Shown here: positions 36,600 to 49,325 of the stretch, one piece after another
How positions within the stretch are numbered: the first letter of the stretch is position 1
Layout: each line of letters opens with the position of its first letter
Origin: an uncultured Hoeflea sp.
GTDB lineage: Bacteria > Pseudomonadota > Alphaproteobacteria > Rhizobiales > Rhizobiaceae
Reading direction: 5' to 3'
NCBI RefSeq assembly: GCF_947501405.1
Contig: NZ_CANMVK010000001.1
Span: 1,302,001 to 1,366,000 of the forward strand
DNA length: 64,000 bases
Notes under the pieces: generated by a model
Database searches by the model: none
Seen by the model: only the letters and a program-made list of their open reading frames with translations
Told to the model about the DNA's origin: nothing
Made by a program: the position numbers and the translations under genes

Positions 36600-38099
36600 A
36601 TGCTTGATACACCCAATCGCGTGACCGTCGAAGCGCCGCCGCTGGCTGAAGCCGGTGGCGATAGCGAAGTTCGCACTGATAGCGCCGCCCGGCCCCGGGC
36701 GGCACGTCCGAATCTGCTGAGCGTCCAGGACGCGAAGGCGATGAGCGTGGCCGAGATGACGGAGCTGTTCAAGGATCACATCAATCCCGGACAGTTGCAC
36801 TTCATGAAGCTTCTGGGCTTCCACAAGATCAAGATCGAAACCGCGTCGGGCATGTATTACACCGATCAGAACGGCCGCAGGATTCTTGATTTCTTTGGCG
36901 GTTTCGGTTCGCTGGCGCTGGGTCACAACCACCCGCGCATCATCGAGGCGCGCAAGACATTCCAGGATGAGGACCGGCACGAAATCGCCATTGCCTTCAT
37001 GAGCCAGTACGCCTCGGCGCTGGCCAAGAACCTGGCCGAAATCGCTCCCGGCGATCTCGATATGGTGTTCCTGGGTTCTTCCGGCTCGGAAGCGATGGAA
37101 GCGGCGATCAAGGTGGCCGAACGCGCCGCCGGACCCAAACGTCCGAAAATCGTCTATGCCCAGAACTCGTTTCACGGCAAGACCAAGGGTGTGCTGTCGC
37201 TGACTGATTCCGAACTCTATCGCGGTGAGTTCGAGCTGACCGGCAACACGGTCAAGGTGCCGTTTGGCGATATCGACGCCATCCGCAACGCCTTCGAGGC
37301 GGATCCGGAAATCGGCGTTATCGTGCTTGAGACGATCCAGGGCGGCGGCGGCATTATCGAGGCGCCGGTGGAGTTCTGGCAGGAGCTCAGGGCGCTGTGC
37401 GACAAGCACGGGGTTTTGTGGATTGCCGACGAAGTGCAGTGTGGCATGGGCCGGTCTGGCCACTTCTTCGCTTTCGAGAAGGCCGGTGTGGTGCCCGATG
37501 TCACCGCGCTTGCCAAATCGCTTGGCGCGGGCAAGACCGCCATGGCGGCGATGATCGCCACCCGAAAGGTCTATATGAAGGCCTACGGCACGCCCAAGAC
37601 GGCGATGATCCATGCCCAGGCGACCTTCGGCGGCATCGGCGAGGCATGCGTGACGGCGATTGAAGGTCTCAATGTCATGTATGACGAAGATCTAATCGGC
37701 AATGCCGAACAGGTCGGCGCCTATCTCATCAACCGTCTCAATGAACTCAAGGACAAGTATCCGCAGATCATCAAGGATGTCCGCGGCTCGGGCTTCATGG
37801 TTGGCCTGGAATTCCAGGATTTCAGCCAGACCCTGCCCGCGCTGCTCAGGCCCATGGTGGCGTTGCTCGACGATAAGCTCAAGGGCTCGCTGTCGGGCTT
37901 TGTCGGCGCTGAGCTTCTGCGCGATCACAATGTGCTGGTCGCCTTCACCGAGTACAATCGCAACGTCATCCGGCTGGAACCGCCGCTGATTTGCGGCCCC
38001 GAGCATGTTGACGAGTTCATCACCGCACTCGACAAGGTGCTTGGCCGTGGCATTGTGCGCATCGTACGCGATTTCATCGGCAGCCAGACGAAGAAGTAA
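36600..38099 (+). CDS. Class III PLP-dependent aminotransferase
   Basis: A 499 aa class III aminotransferase (ornithine/GABA/diaminopimelate type). It has the PLP-binding region GSSGSEAMEAAIKVAE, DEVQCGMGRSGHFFAFE and the Schiff-base lysine in TALAKSLGAGKTAMAA. An N-terminal stretch of about 70 residues precedes the conserved domain and is family-variable. GAGGGAG at 36586-36592 selects the ATG at 36600 (MLDTPNRVTV) over 36573. It probably aminates the ketone made by the upstream SDR enzyme. A strong hairpin (38129-38163) follows. Confidence 0.85.
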   Translation: MLDTPNRVTVEAPPLAEAGGDSEVRTDSAARPRAARPNLLSVQDAKAMSVAEMTELFKDHINPGQLHFMKLLGFHKIKIETASGMYYTDQNGRRILDFFGGFGSLALGHNHPRIIEARKTFQDEDRHEIAIAFMSQYASALAKNLAEIAPGDLDMVFLGSSGSEAMEAAIKVAERAAGPKRPKIVYAQNSFHGKTKGVLSLTDSELYRGEFELTGNTVKVPFGDIDAIRNAFEADPEIGVIVLETIQGGGGIIEAPVEFWQELRALCDKHGVLWIADEVQCGMGRSGHFFAFEKAGVVPDVTALAKSLGAGKTAMAAMIATRKVYMKAYGTPKTAMIHAQATFGGIGEACVTAIEGLNVMYDEDLIGNAEQVGAYLINRLNELKDKYPQIIKDVRGSGFMVGLEFQDFSQTLPALLRPMVALLDDKLKGSLSGFVGAELLRDHNVLVAFTEYNRNVIRLEPPLICGPEHVDEFITALDKVLGRGIVRIVRDFIGSQTKK

Positions 38100-38128
38100 G
38101 CTCTGTCATCTGGTTTCATTCAATAAAA

Positions 38129-38163
38129 AAAGCCGGGGCGCGATCCGATCGCGCCCCGGCTTT
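38129..38163 (-). terminator. Bidirectional terminator between the aminotransferase and glnA
   Basis: AAAGCCGGGGCGCGAT (38129-38144) and ATCGCGCCCCGGCTTT (38148-38163) form a perfect 16-bp stem with a CCG loop. The minus-strand side is followed by a T run (A tract at 38125-38131), so it is a strong terminator for glnA. It also ends the aminotransferase transcript on the plus strand. Confidence 0.9.
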
Positions 38164-38183
38164 GTCGTTGTCAGGTCTTGACC

Positions 38184-39593
38184 TTAGACCGAGTAGTACA
38201 TGTCGAATTCGACCGGATGCGGGGTCATTTCGAAACGCAGCACCTCTTCCATTTTCAGCTCGATGAAGGCATCGATCTGATCGTCGTCGAAGACGCCGCC
38301 GACGGTGAGGAACTTGCGATCCTTGTCGAGGCATTCCAGCGCTTCGCGCAGCGAACCGGCGACGGTCGGGATCTTCTTGAGCTCCTTGGCCGGCAGATCG
38401 TAGAGATCCTTGTCCATGGCCTTGCCCGGGTGGATCTTGTTCTTGATGCCGTCGACACCGGCCATCAGCATTGCTGCGAAGGCCAGATAGGGGTTGGCGG
38501 TCGGGTCGCCGAAGCGGACTTCCACGCGCTTGGACTTCGGCGAGGAGCCGAAGGGAATGCGGCAGGAGGCCGAGCGGTTGCGGGCTGAATAGGCCAGCAG
38601 CACCGGTGCTTCATAGCCCGGAACCAGACGCTTGTAGGAGTTGGTCGACGGGTTGGAGAAGGCGTTGATGGCCTTGGCGTGCTTGATGATGCCACCGATG
38701 TAGAACAGGCAGTTCTCTGAAAGGCCTGCATATTCGTCGCCCGCGAAGGTCGGCTTACCGCCCTTCCAGATCGACTGGTGGACGTGCATGCCCGATCCAT
38801 TGTCGCCGAACACCGGCTTGGGCATGAAGGTTGCGGTCTTGCCATAGGCGTGGGCAACCTGGTGAACGCCGTATTTGTAGATCTGGGTCTTGTCGGCCAT
38901 CCGGGTCAGGGTATCGAAGACCATGCACAGTTCGTGCTGGGAGGCAGCCACTTCGTGGTGGTGCTTTTCCACCACCAGGCCCATCTCGGCCAGAACCGAG
39001 AGCATTTCCGAACGCATGTCCTGGCAGCTGTCGACCGGTGGCACCGGGAAGTAGCCGCCCTTGGTGCGCGGGCGGTGGCCCATGTTGCCGGTCTCATAGT
39101 CGCTGTCGTCATTGGACGGCAGTTCGGTCGAATCGAGCTTGAAGCCGGTGTTGTAGGGATCGGCCTTGTACTTGACGTCGTCGAAGACAAAGAATTCGGG
39201 CTCGGGGCCGATATAGACCGTGTCGCCGAGACCGGACGCCTGCAGGTAGGCTTCAGCCTTCTTGGCGGTGCCGCGCGGGTCACGGCCGTAGGCTTCGCCG
39301 GTGATCGGATCGAGAATGTCACAGAAAATGGCCATGGTGGACTGCGCGAAGAACGGGTCCATATAGCTGGTCGCCGTGTCGGGCATCAGCACCATGTCGG
39401 ACTCGTTGATGGCCTTCCAGCCGGCGATCGAGGAGCCGTCGAACATCACGCCATCGGCGAACAAGTCTTCATCAACGCAGGACACGTCCATAGTCACATG
39501 CTGCATTTTGCCCTTCGGGTCGGTGAAACGCAGATCGACAAACTTGACGTCGTTGTCCTTGATTTGCTTGAGAATTTCAGTGGCAGTCGTCAT
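38184..39593 (-). CDS. glnA: Glutamine synthetase type I
   Basis: Makes glutamine from glutamate and ammonium with ATP. The 469 aa dodecameric GSI type is shown by the N-terminal [18 protein letters not shown], the glutamate/metal-site segments ([35 protein letters not shown]) and the adenylylation loop [16 protein letters not shown] with its Tyr. It lies downstream of glnB on the same strand, as in rhizobia, and is controlled in this family by GlnE adenylylation and the Ntr system. A strong terminator follows. Confidence 0.97.
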   Translation of the reverse strand: MTTATEILKQIKDNDVKFVDLRFTDPKGKMQHVTMDVSCVDEDLFADGVMFDGSSIAGWKAINESDMVLMPDTATSYMDPFFAQSTMAIFCDILDPITGEAYGRDPRGTAKKAEAYLQASGLGDTVYIGPEPEFFVFDDVKYKADPYNTGFKLDSTELPSNDDSDYETGNMGHRPRTKGGYFPVPPVDSCQDMRSEMLSVLAEMGLVVEKHHHEVAASQHELCMVFDTLTRMADKTQIYKYGVHQVAHAYGKTATFMPKPVFGDNGSGMHVHQSIWKGGKPTFAGDEYAGLSENCLFYIGGIIKHAKAINAFSNPSTNSYKRLVPGYEAPVLLAYSARNRSASCRIPFGSSPKSKRVEVRFGDPTANPYLAFAAMLMAGVDGIKNKIHPGKAMDKDLYDLPAKELKKIPTVAGSLREALECLDKDRKFLTVGGVFDDDQIDAFIELKMEEVLRFEMTPHPVEFDMYYSV

Positions 39594-39662
39594 GTGTGAT
39601 AGTCCCTGTTAGTAATCACGATGAATGCCCGGCTGTTGCCGCGCATATGTGGTTGGCGGCGG

Positions 39663-40190
<528 letters not shown>

Positions 40191-40294
40191 TCAGTTTGGC
40201 ACCACGTACATGCAATCGCCAGAATGGGAAGGTCAGGCTGTGCTGGCGTGTGGTGCATTTTTGTGCAGCTTTATATGCCTAACAAAGCACCATT

Positions 40295-40311
40295 TGCACA
40301 ATTAATATGCA
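40295..40311 (-). promoter_or_regulatory. Candidate NtrC binding site
   Basis: TGCACAATTAATATGCA has two half-sites with the 17-bp geometry of NtrC enhancers (TGCAC-N7-GTGCA) and one mismatch in the second half. It lies about 200 bp upstream of the sigma-54 promoter, a little farther than usual. No footprint data support it. Confidence 0.35.
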
Positions 40312-40397
40312 TATGAAGTGATTTAGGTAACCCAACGGAACTGCGGGGCCGGCGGCCCGGCGCTTGACCGGCCCGGCGTGCGATCCTACGAAAAACC

Positions 40398-41861
40398 ATG
40401 GCGATAGATGACGCAGTGCTGGTGACACCTGAAGCGATGGGCCGGATCGATGCGGCCGCGATTGACAGCGGCATCGATGGTTATGGGCTGATGCGCTCGG
40501 CCGGCGCGCATGTGTCTGCATGTGTGCTGGCGCACTATTCCGACATTCGCCGCGCCGTTGTTCTGTGCGGGCCGGGCAACAATGGCGGCGACGGCCATGT
40601 GGCTGCGCGGCTGCTCATGGAAAGCGGTGTCCCCACCCAGCGGTTCGGAATGACGCCCCGGCCCGGCGGCGACGCTGCCAGGGCCAACGCTGACTGTCCG
40701 GGGGACCTGCTCGGTTTTGACGACTGGCGACCCGAAGCCGGCGATGTGATCATCGATGCGCTGTTCGGCGCAGGTCTCGATCGGCCGGTGCATGGCGAAT
40801 TCGCCGATGTGATCGCGCGCGTGTCCGAGTGCGGCGCGCCGGTGGTGGCCGTCGATCTGCCATCCGGCGTCTCTGGTCGCACCGGTGAGCCAACCGGACC
40901 CTGTCTTGAGGCCGCGCACACCGTCACCTTTGCCGCGCTCAAGCCCGGTCATGTGCTGATGCCGGGCAGGGTGCTGTGTGGACAGATCCATCTCAGCGAC
41001 ATCGGCATTCCGGCACGGCTGATCACCAGCGATGAGGCGGTCTGGTGCAATCATCCCGGTCTGTATTGTGAGCATCTGCCCGCAATGTCTGCGGGCCAGC
41101 ACAAATACAGCCGCGGTCACCTTGCGGTTTTCTCCGGCCCCTTGATCTCCGGCGGAGCCGCACGGCTTGCGGCCCTGGCGGGGCTTCGTGCGGGGGCGGG
41201 ACTGGTCAGTCTCGGCACGCCTCCGGGCGCCGTGATGAGCCAGGCGGGACACCTGACCGCGATCATGCAACACCGGATCGCGGACTGCGGCGATCTGCGG
41301 GAATGGCTCGCGGATACCCGGATTTCAGGCTTCGTTCTGGGACCGGGTTTCGGTGATCTGGACAAAGCCCGGGCATTTGCGGCTGTGCTTGGCGATGACG
41401 GGCGGCCTGTCGTCCTGGACGCGGATGGATTGAGCGCCTTTGCCGGTGATCGTGCGGAGCTTGCTGCGCTGTTTGCTGGCAAAACACGGCTAATCATCAC
41501 CCCGCATGAAGGCGAGTTCCGGCGGTTGTTTCCAGATCTTGTCGAAGACCAGGCTTTGTCCAAGATTGACCGCGCCTCTATTGCTGCTGAAACGCTCAAC
41601 GCCGCTGTGATCTACAAGGGGCCGGACACGGTGATTGCCATGCCCGACGGCCGCGCGGCGGTAAACGCCGATGCCCCGGCCTGGCTGGCGACCGCCGGTT
41701 CAGGCGATGTGCTGTCCGGGACTGCCGGCGGGCTGGTTGCACAGGGCATGCCGCTGTTTGAGGCCTGCTGCGCGGCGGTGGCCAGCCATGGTGCAGCGGC
41801 CGCGCGTTACGGGCCGGGCATGACCGCGGAGGATCTCGTTGAGCAGATTGGCTTTTCCTGA
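40398..41861 (+). CDS. nnrD: Bifunctional NAD(P)H-hydrate epimerase / dehydratase
   Basis: Repairs hydrated NADH and NADPH: the N-terminal YjeF_N epimerase (VVLCGPGNNGGDGHVAARLL near residues 54-73) and the C-terminal ADP/ATP-dependent dehydratase with the ribokinase-like core (LVLDADGLSAFAG; TPHEGEFRRLF; WLATAGSGDVLSGTAGGL). At 487 aa it is the fused nnrE-nnrD form. It is divergent from glnB, an arrangement common in rhizobia. The start at ATG 40398 has no strong ribosome site. Confidence 0.93.
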   Translation: MAIDDAVLVTPEAMGRIDAAAIDSGIDGYGLMRSAGAHVSACVLAHYSDIRRAVVLCGPGNNGGDGHVAARLLMESGVPTQRFGMTPRPGGDAARANADCPGDLLGFDDWRPEAGDVIIDALFGAGLDRPVHGEFADVIARVSECGAPVVAVDLPSGVSGRTGEPTGPCLEAAHTVTFAALKPGHVLMPGRVLCGQIHLSDIGIPARLITSDEAVWCNHPGLYCEHLPAMSAGQHKYSRGHLAVFSGPLISGGAARLAALAGLRAGAGLVSLGTPPGAVMSQAGHLTAIMQHRIADCGDLREWLADTRISGFVLGPGFGDLDKARAFAAVLGDDGRPVVLDADGLSAFAGDRAELAALFAGKTRLIITPHEGEFRRLFPDLVEDQALSKIDRASIAAETLNAAVIYKGPDTVIAMPDGRAAVNADAPAWLATAGSGDVLSGTAGGLVAQGMPLFEACCAAVASHGAAAARYGPGMTAEDLVEQIGFS

Positions 41862-41941
41862 GGGGCGGATGCATCAATCCGGCCAGGCCGTGTGGAAGGC
41901 GGCGGTACCCATAAAGCCGGCCTGGACGCAATCTAATGCCG

Positions 41942-42745
41942 TTACGAGGCCCTTTGGTTGCGCAGATAGGCTTTGGGCGGCGCGCCGAGAACGCGCGCGA
42001 ACATGGTCGTAAATGCCGCGATGCTTTCATAGCCCAGATCCAGCGCCACCGTGGTGACCGGCTCTCCGGCCGAGAGCCTGGGGAGTGCAGCCATGACGCA
42101 GGCCTGCTGACGCCACGCCGACAGGCTCAGCCCTGTTTGCTGCCTGAACAGCCGTGTGAAGGTTCTGCGGCTCATGCCAGCGTGCTGCGCCCAGTGATCG
42201 ATCTCCAATCTGGCCGATGGCGCGGCAACGAAGTCGCGGCAGAGCTGGGTCAGGCCCGGATGGCCGGGCAGGGGCAACCCAAGCGACCGTGCGGGCAAGC
42301 GGGGGATTTCCAGCACAAGCAGATCCAGTATCAGACCGGCGCGCTTGCCTGATGGCTCGGGTCCGAGGCGGATTGCCTGCTCTATCAGGCTGTGCATCAG
42401 CGAGGTCATGCCGGTGACGTGCAGATGCGACGGCAGATCGGGCGTGGCGTCGGTTTTGAGGTAAGCGGAGTACATCTCCACCAGGCCGATCATGTCGACC
42501 GCATGCCGAACGCCGGCGGGAATCCACAAGGCATGATCCGGCGGCACCAGCCAGCGGCCGATACGAGTGCTGACAACGACCACTCCGGACACCGGGTGCA
42601 GCAGTTGCGCCCGGGTGTGCTCATGTTCGCTGACGTGATGATCGGCGGCGTAATGATGGGCATGAACCAGCACCGGGCTGGCGGAGGTTTCCACTCTGGC
42701 AAGGCGCATCTTGCGCTGTTGTTCGGCTTCGAACAGATCCGGCAT
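41942..42745 (-). CDS. AraC-family transcriptional regulator
   Basis: A 267 aa regulator with an N-terminal cupin-like sensor (HAHHYAADHHVSEHEHTRAQLLHPVSG) and a C-terminal AraC two-helix DNA-binding domain (WAQHAGMSRRTFTRLFRQQTG; LDLGYESIAAFTTMFARVLGAPPKAYL). It is divergent from the MFS efflux gene at 42980 and probably controls it, perhaps together with itself. The effector is unknown. The N-terminal His cluster could bind a metal or a small ligand. Confidence 0.87.
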   Translation of the reverse strand: MPDLFEAEQQRKMRLARVETSASPVLVHAHHYAADHHVSEHEHTRAQLLHPVSGVVVVSTRIGRWLVPPDHALWIPAGVRHAVDMIGLVEMYSAYLKTDATPDLPSHLHVTGMTSLMHSLIEQAIRLGPEPSGKRAGLILDLLVLEIPRLPARSLGLPLPGHPGLTQLCRDFVAAPSARLEIDHWAQHAGMSRRTFTRLFRQQTGLSLSAWRQQACVMAALPRLSAGEPVTTVALDLGYESIAAFTTMFARVLGAPPKAYLRNQRAS

Positions 42746-42979
42746 TGTTCATCCTGTCGTGATGCGTGATGGCTGTGGCCCACATGCGAAAGAATTCGAC
42801 CAAATCACGAAAGCAGGTCAGCTGCAACAGATGTATGTCTGGTCAAAATCGAACCGGTGAGCGCTTTGCACTGGCGGAGCCACGCCAGCGTCGGGATCAA
42901 ATCGCTGGTCCTGTCACAGATGAAGCCAGCCAGCGGTTCCCTGACGGGAATTGCAAGTTGCGCCACGAAGGAGACATCC

Positions 42980-44176
42980 TTGCCAGCAGTTTCCGGCACA
43001 TCGACCGGCTCCGCCACCCAGGCGGCGTTTCCCGTGGTTCTGGCGCTTAGCCTTTGCCACTTTTTGAACGACACGATGCAGTCGGTGCTGGCGGCGATCT
43101 ATCCGATCCTGAAGGAAAACTACGCTCTGAGTTTCGCCCAGATCGGCCTGTTGACGCTGGCGTTTCAGTTTACCGCGTCGCTGCTGCAGCCGGCGATCGG
43201 AGCTTATACCGACAGGCGGCCGATCAGCTATGCGTTGCCGATTGGCACCGGTTTCACGCTTATGGGCCTGCTTTTGCTGGCCTCGGCGGGAAACTATGCG
43301 CTGCTGCTTGTGGCCGCTGGCTGTGTCGGCTTGGGATCGGCGGTGTTCCACCCCGAATCCTCGCGCATTGCGCGGTTGGCTTCCGGTGGCCGCCATGGCG
43401 CGGCGCAGTCGCTGTTTCAGGTGGGCGGCAATTTCGGGACTGCGTGCGGCCCGTTGCTGGCGGCGTTCATCATCGTGCCGAACGGACAGGTTTCGGTAGC
43501 CTGGTTCGGCCTCGCGGCGATCTGCGCCATTGCGGTGCTGACATGGGTCAGCCGCTGGTACAGCGCCTATCGCCTCGCTGCCGCATCTCGCCCCGCGCCT
43601 GACCGGAAACTGGCGCACAGCCGCCGCCGCATCGGCGTGGCGCTGGTGATCCTGGCGCTGTTGGTGTTCACCAAGAACATCTACACCGCCTGTTTCACCA
43701 GCTTTTACACCTTCTACGTCATCGAGCGCTTCGATGTCTCGGTGCAGGATGCGCAGATGCTGCTGTTCGTGTTTCTTGGTGCCATGGCGGCGGGTACGCT
43801 GGCCGGCGGTCCGATCGGCGACCGCATCGGCGCGCGCACGGTTATCTGGGTCTCGATACTCGGCGTGCTGCCGTTCACGCTGATGCTGCCTTACGCGGAT
43901 CTGTTTGGAACCGCGGTCCTGACCGTGATCATCGGCCTTGTTCTGGCATCGGCGTTCCCGGCGATCATCGTGTTCGCGCAGGAACTGGTGCCCGGGCGGG
44001 TGGGATTGATTGCTGGCGTGTTTTTCGGTTTCGCCTTCGGCATGGGCGGAATATCGGCTGCGGTGCTGGGGCAGGTGGCCGATGCCAAGGGCATCGTGTT
44101 CGTGTTTCAGATCAGTGCGTTCCTGCCGTTTCTCGGCCTGCTGACTGTTTTCCTGCCGCAACACACGCAGCGTTGA
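42980..44176 (+). CDS. MFS efflux transporter, fosmidomycin-resistance (Fsr) type
   Basis: A 398 aa major-facilitator pump with about 12 hydrophobic segments that matches the Fsr family: HFLNDTMQSVLAAIYPILKE near residue 27, FHPESSRIARLASGGRHGAA, and FFGFAFGMGGISAAVLGQVA. I chose TTG 42980 as the start, because AAGGAG at 42968-42973 lies 6 bases ahead and the resulting N-terminus matches family length; starts at 42857 and 42920 lack an RBS. Efflux of fosmidomycin-like or other amphipathic compounds is inferred from family. It is divergent from an AraC regulator. Confidence 0.85.
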   Translation: MPAVSGTSTGSATQAAFPVVLALSLCHFLNDTMQSVLAAIYPILKENYALSFAQIGLLTLAFQFTASLLQPAIGAYTDRRPISYALPIGTGFTLMGLLLLASAGNYALLLVAAGCVGLGSAVFHPESSRIARLASGGRHGAAQSLFQVGGNFGTACGPLLAAFIIVPNGQVSVAWFGLAAICAIAVLTWVSRWYSAYRLAAASRPAPDRKLAHSRRRIGVALVILALLVFTKNIYTACFTSFYTFYVIERFDVSVQDAQMLLFVFLGAMAAGTLAGGPIGDRIGARTVIWVSILGVLPFTLMLPYADLFGTAVLTVIIGLVLASAFPAIIVFAQELVPGRVGLIAGVFFGFAFGMGGISAAVLGQVADAKGIVFVFQISAFLPFLGLLTVFLPQHTQR

Positions 44177-44182
44177 AGACTA

Positions 44183-44953
44183 CTACTGAGCGACGAAACC
44201 GCCATCGACCGGAATGACCGCGCCAGTCATGAACGAGGCTTCCGGCGAGCACAGCCAGACGATGAGATTGGCCACTTCTTCCGGTGTGCCAATGCGGCCC
44301 ATCGGATGCAGCGGGCTCATCATTTCCGCGCTTGATTGCGCGCCCGCGGTTGACTGTTCGGCCAGTGAATCGAGCATACGGGTGTCGATCCCGCCGGGGC
44401 AAACCGAATTCACCCGGATGCCCTGCTTGCCATACTCCAATGCCGCGTTGCGAGTGAGCCCTGCCACCGCGTGCTTGGACGCCACATAAGGCGACAGGCC
44501 GGGAAAACCGATCAGCCCCGCCACCGAGGACAAGTTGACAATCGCGCCACCACCAGTGGCCAGCATGTGGCCAATCTCGGCCTGCATGCACAAAAAAGCA
44601 CCCTTGAGGTTGACTGCGATGATGGCGTCGAAATTGGCTTCGGTCTGGTCCACCATAGGCGCGATCAGGCCTTCAATGCCGGCATTGTTGACCGCGCAAT
44701 CGAGCCGGCCAAACTCATCGACGACGCCTGCCACCAGCGCCCGCACGTCGGCGGTCTTGGAAATGTCAGCCTGCTGGAACACCGCGTGACCGCCGGCGTC
44801 GTGGATCATCGCCACGGTTTCCTCGCCGCCGGCGCTGTGGATGTCCGATACCATCACATTTGCGCCTTCGGCAGCTAATTTCAGCGCGGTGGCGCGGCCT
44901 ATACCGGCACCGGACCCGGTGACCAGCGCTGCTTTTCCCGTAAACATGCCCAT
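44183..44953 (-). CDS. SDR family oxidoreductase
   Basis: A 256 aa classical short-chain dehydrogenase. It has TGSGAGIGRATALKLAAEG at residues 12-30, NNAG near residue 90, the catalytic Ser-Tyr-Lys in NLSSVAGLIGFPGLSPYVASK, and a C-terminal FMTGAVIPVDGGFVAQ. The family includes 3-oxoacyl and glucose dehydrogenases, so the substrate is not assigned. A good RBS (AAAGGAG) lies ahead of the ATG at 44953. It is convergent with the MFS gene. Confidence 0.88.
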   Translation of the reverse strand: MGMFTGKAALVTGSGAGIGRATALKLAAEGANVMVSDIHSAGGEETVAMIHDAGGHAVFQQADISKTADVRALVAGVVDEFGRLDCAVNNAGIEGLIAPMVDQTEANFDAIIAVNLKGAFLCMQAEIGHMLATGGGAIVNLSSVAGLIGFPGLSPYVASKHAVAGLTRNAALEYGKQGIRVNSVCPGGIDTRMLDSLAEQSTAGAQSSAEMMSPLHPMGRIGTPEEVANLIVWLCSPEASFMTGAVIPVDGGFVAQ

Positions 44954-45076
44954 CGTGCACTCCTTTAGTTCAAGGGTTGCCCCAAACCATGAAATGCGAT
45001 CCGCTCAGACGAAGCCTTGACGGTCGTCAACGTCCGTTCGACGCGGCGGATAGTAAGGGTGTGACAGAAACGCGCG

Positions 45077-45874
45077 TCAGACCCGTTGCTGCAGCGCCAT
45101 GGCGCCCGCAGGCGCGTTGACCTTGCCGCCGGTGATGAAGAAGGCGAAGACATCGCGCGGCACGGCCTGGATCTCGCGCTCGGGTGCGATCAGGTCGAGA
45201 TCAACTGGCACGCCGCCATCCGCATAGGTCTTGAGGCGCTCGGCCCAGCGGCCCATCTCCGGCTCGGGATAGCAGATGGGGGCATCGTCGGTCCCGCGTT
45301 GCAGCCGCGCATAGACGAAATCCGCGGTCACATCGGCGATCATCGGGTAGGTTTCGTGGTCGGCAGTGACGGCGGCGACATTGTGCCTGGCCAGCAGATT
45401 TATGAATTCCGGCGTGCAAAAGCTCTCGTGCCGGGCCTCGACCACATGGCGCAGTGCGATGCCGTTCTGCTCCTTGGGCAAAAGACCGAGAAAAGCCGCG
45501 AAGTCATCCGGTTCGAATTTCTTGGTCGGCATGAATTGCCAAAGGATTGGGCCGAGCCGGTCTCCCAGTTCGGTGATCCCTTGGGTGAGAAATTTCTCGA
45601 TCGACGGCGCGGCTTCGGCCAGCACCTTGCGGTTGGTGCAATAGCGGCTGGCCTTCAAGGAAAACACGAAGCCGTCGGGCGTCTCGGAAGCCCATTTGGC
45701 GAAGGTCGCGGGTTTCTGGCTGCCGTAATAGGTGCCGTTGACCTCAATCGTGCGCAACTGGCTCGCCGCATGGCGCAGATGCTTGGTCTTGGCCAGTTTC
45801 GGCGGGTAGAAACTCTCGTTCCAGGGTTCATAAACCCAGCCGCCGATGCCGGTGCGGATAGTGCCGGTAGTCAT
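45077..45874 (-). CDS. DUF72 domain protein (YecE-like TIM-barrel)
   Basis: A 265 aa protein of the DUF72/YecE family, with a TIM-barrel fold resembling endonuclease-IV-type enzymes and unknown function. The conserved strands TGIGGWVYEPWNESFYPP, FSLKASRYCTNRK, LGPILWQFMPTKKF and ALRHVVEARHESFCTPE are present. It starts at ATG 45874. It is on the same strand as the VOC gene upstream and may be co-transcribed with it. Confidence 0.87.
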   Translation of the reverse strand: MTTGTIRTGIGGWVYEPWNESFYPPKLAKTKHLRHAASQLRTIEVNGTYYGSQKPATFAKWASETPDGFVFSLKASRYCTNRKVLAEAAPSIEKFLTQGITELGDRLGPILWQFMPTKKFEPDDFAAFLGLLPKEQNGIALRHVVEARHESFCTPEFINLLARHNVAAVTADHETYPMIADVTADFVYARLQRGTDDAPICYPEPEMGRWAERLKTYADGGVPVDLDLIAPEREIQAVPRDVFAFFITGGKVNAPAGAMALQQRV

Positions 45875-45928
45875 ATCGCATGTCCTTCGTCGTTTTGTGC
45901 GTCCCGACCCTGTCCGGTCAGCCGCGTT

Positions 45929-46384
45929 TCAGCCACCCGAAACCATTGCCTTGAAGCGCCGCACCACTTCCGCATCGTCCACCGGATCGTGGTTGGTGGC
46001 GACGTGCCAGAGATGACCAAATGGATCGCGCAATTTGCCTGACCGGTCGCCGTGGAACTGGTCCTTGACCTCGGACACCTGCTCCGCACCGGCTGCGAGC
46101 ATGGCTGCAAAAGTCGCATCGCAATCGCTGACATAGAGATTGAGCGACACCGCCGAACCGCTCAGCGAGTGCGGCGAGAGGATGCCCATGGAGGGGATTT
46201 CGTCAGAGATCATGAAGCGGCTGTCGCCGATTTGAAACTCGGCATGGGCCAGAGATCCGTCAGGCATGTTGAGCCGGTAGAGCTCGACTGCGCCGAGCTG
46301 GCGGACATACCATGTGATGGCTTCGGATGCACCCTTGCAGACCAGATATGGCGTGACCGTATGATAGCCCGCGCGTTGGGTCAT
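45929..46384 (-). CDS. VOC/PhnB-type glyoxalase-fold protein
   Basis: A 151 aa vicinal-oxygen-chelate family protein of the PhnB/YaeR type: TVTPYLVCKGASEAITWYVRQLG at the start, AHAEFQIGDSRFMISDE, and the C-terminal DRSGKLRDPFGHLWHVATN. Typical ligands include His in the last motif. The function is unknown; PhnB-like members are often uncharacterised or resistance-related. It starts at ATG 46384 and ends 22 bases after the uvrA stop, on the same strand. Confidence 0.85.
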   Translation of the reverse strand: MTQRAGYHTVTPYLVCKGASEAITWYVRQLGAVELYRLNMPDGSLAHAEFQIGDSRFMISDEIPSMGILSPHSLSGSAVSLNLYVSDCDATFAAMLAAGAEQVSEVKDQFHGDRSGKLRDPFGHLWHVATNHDPVDDAEVVRRFKAMVSGG

Positions 46385-46406
46385 CGTCTTTATCCTTTCG
46401 TGACGC

Positions 46407-49325
<2,919 letters not shown>

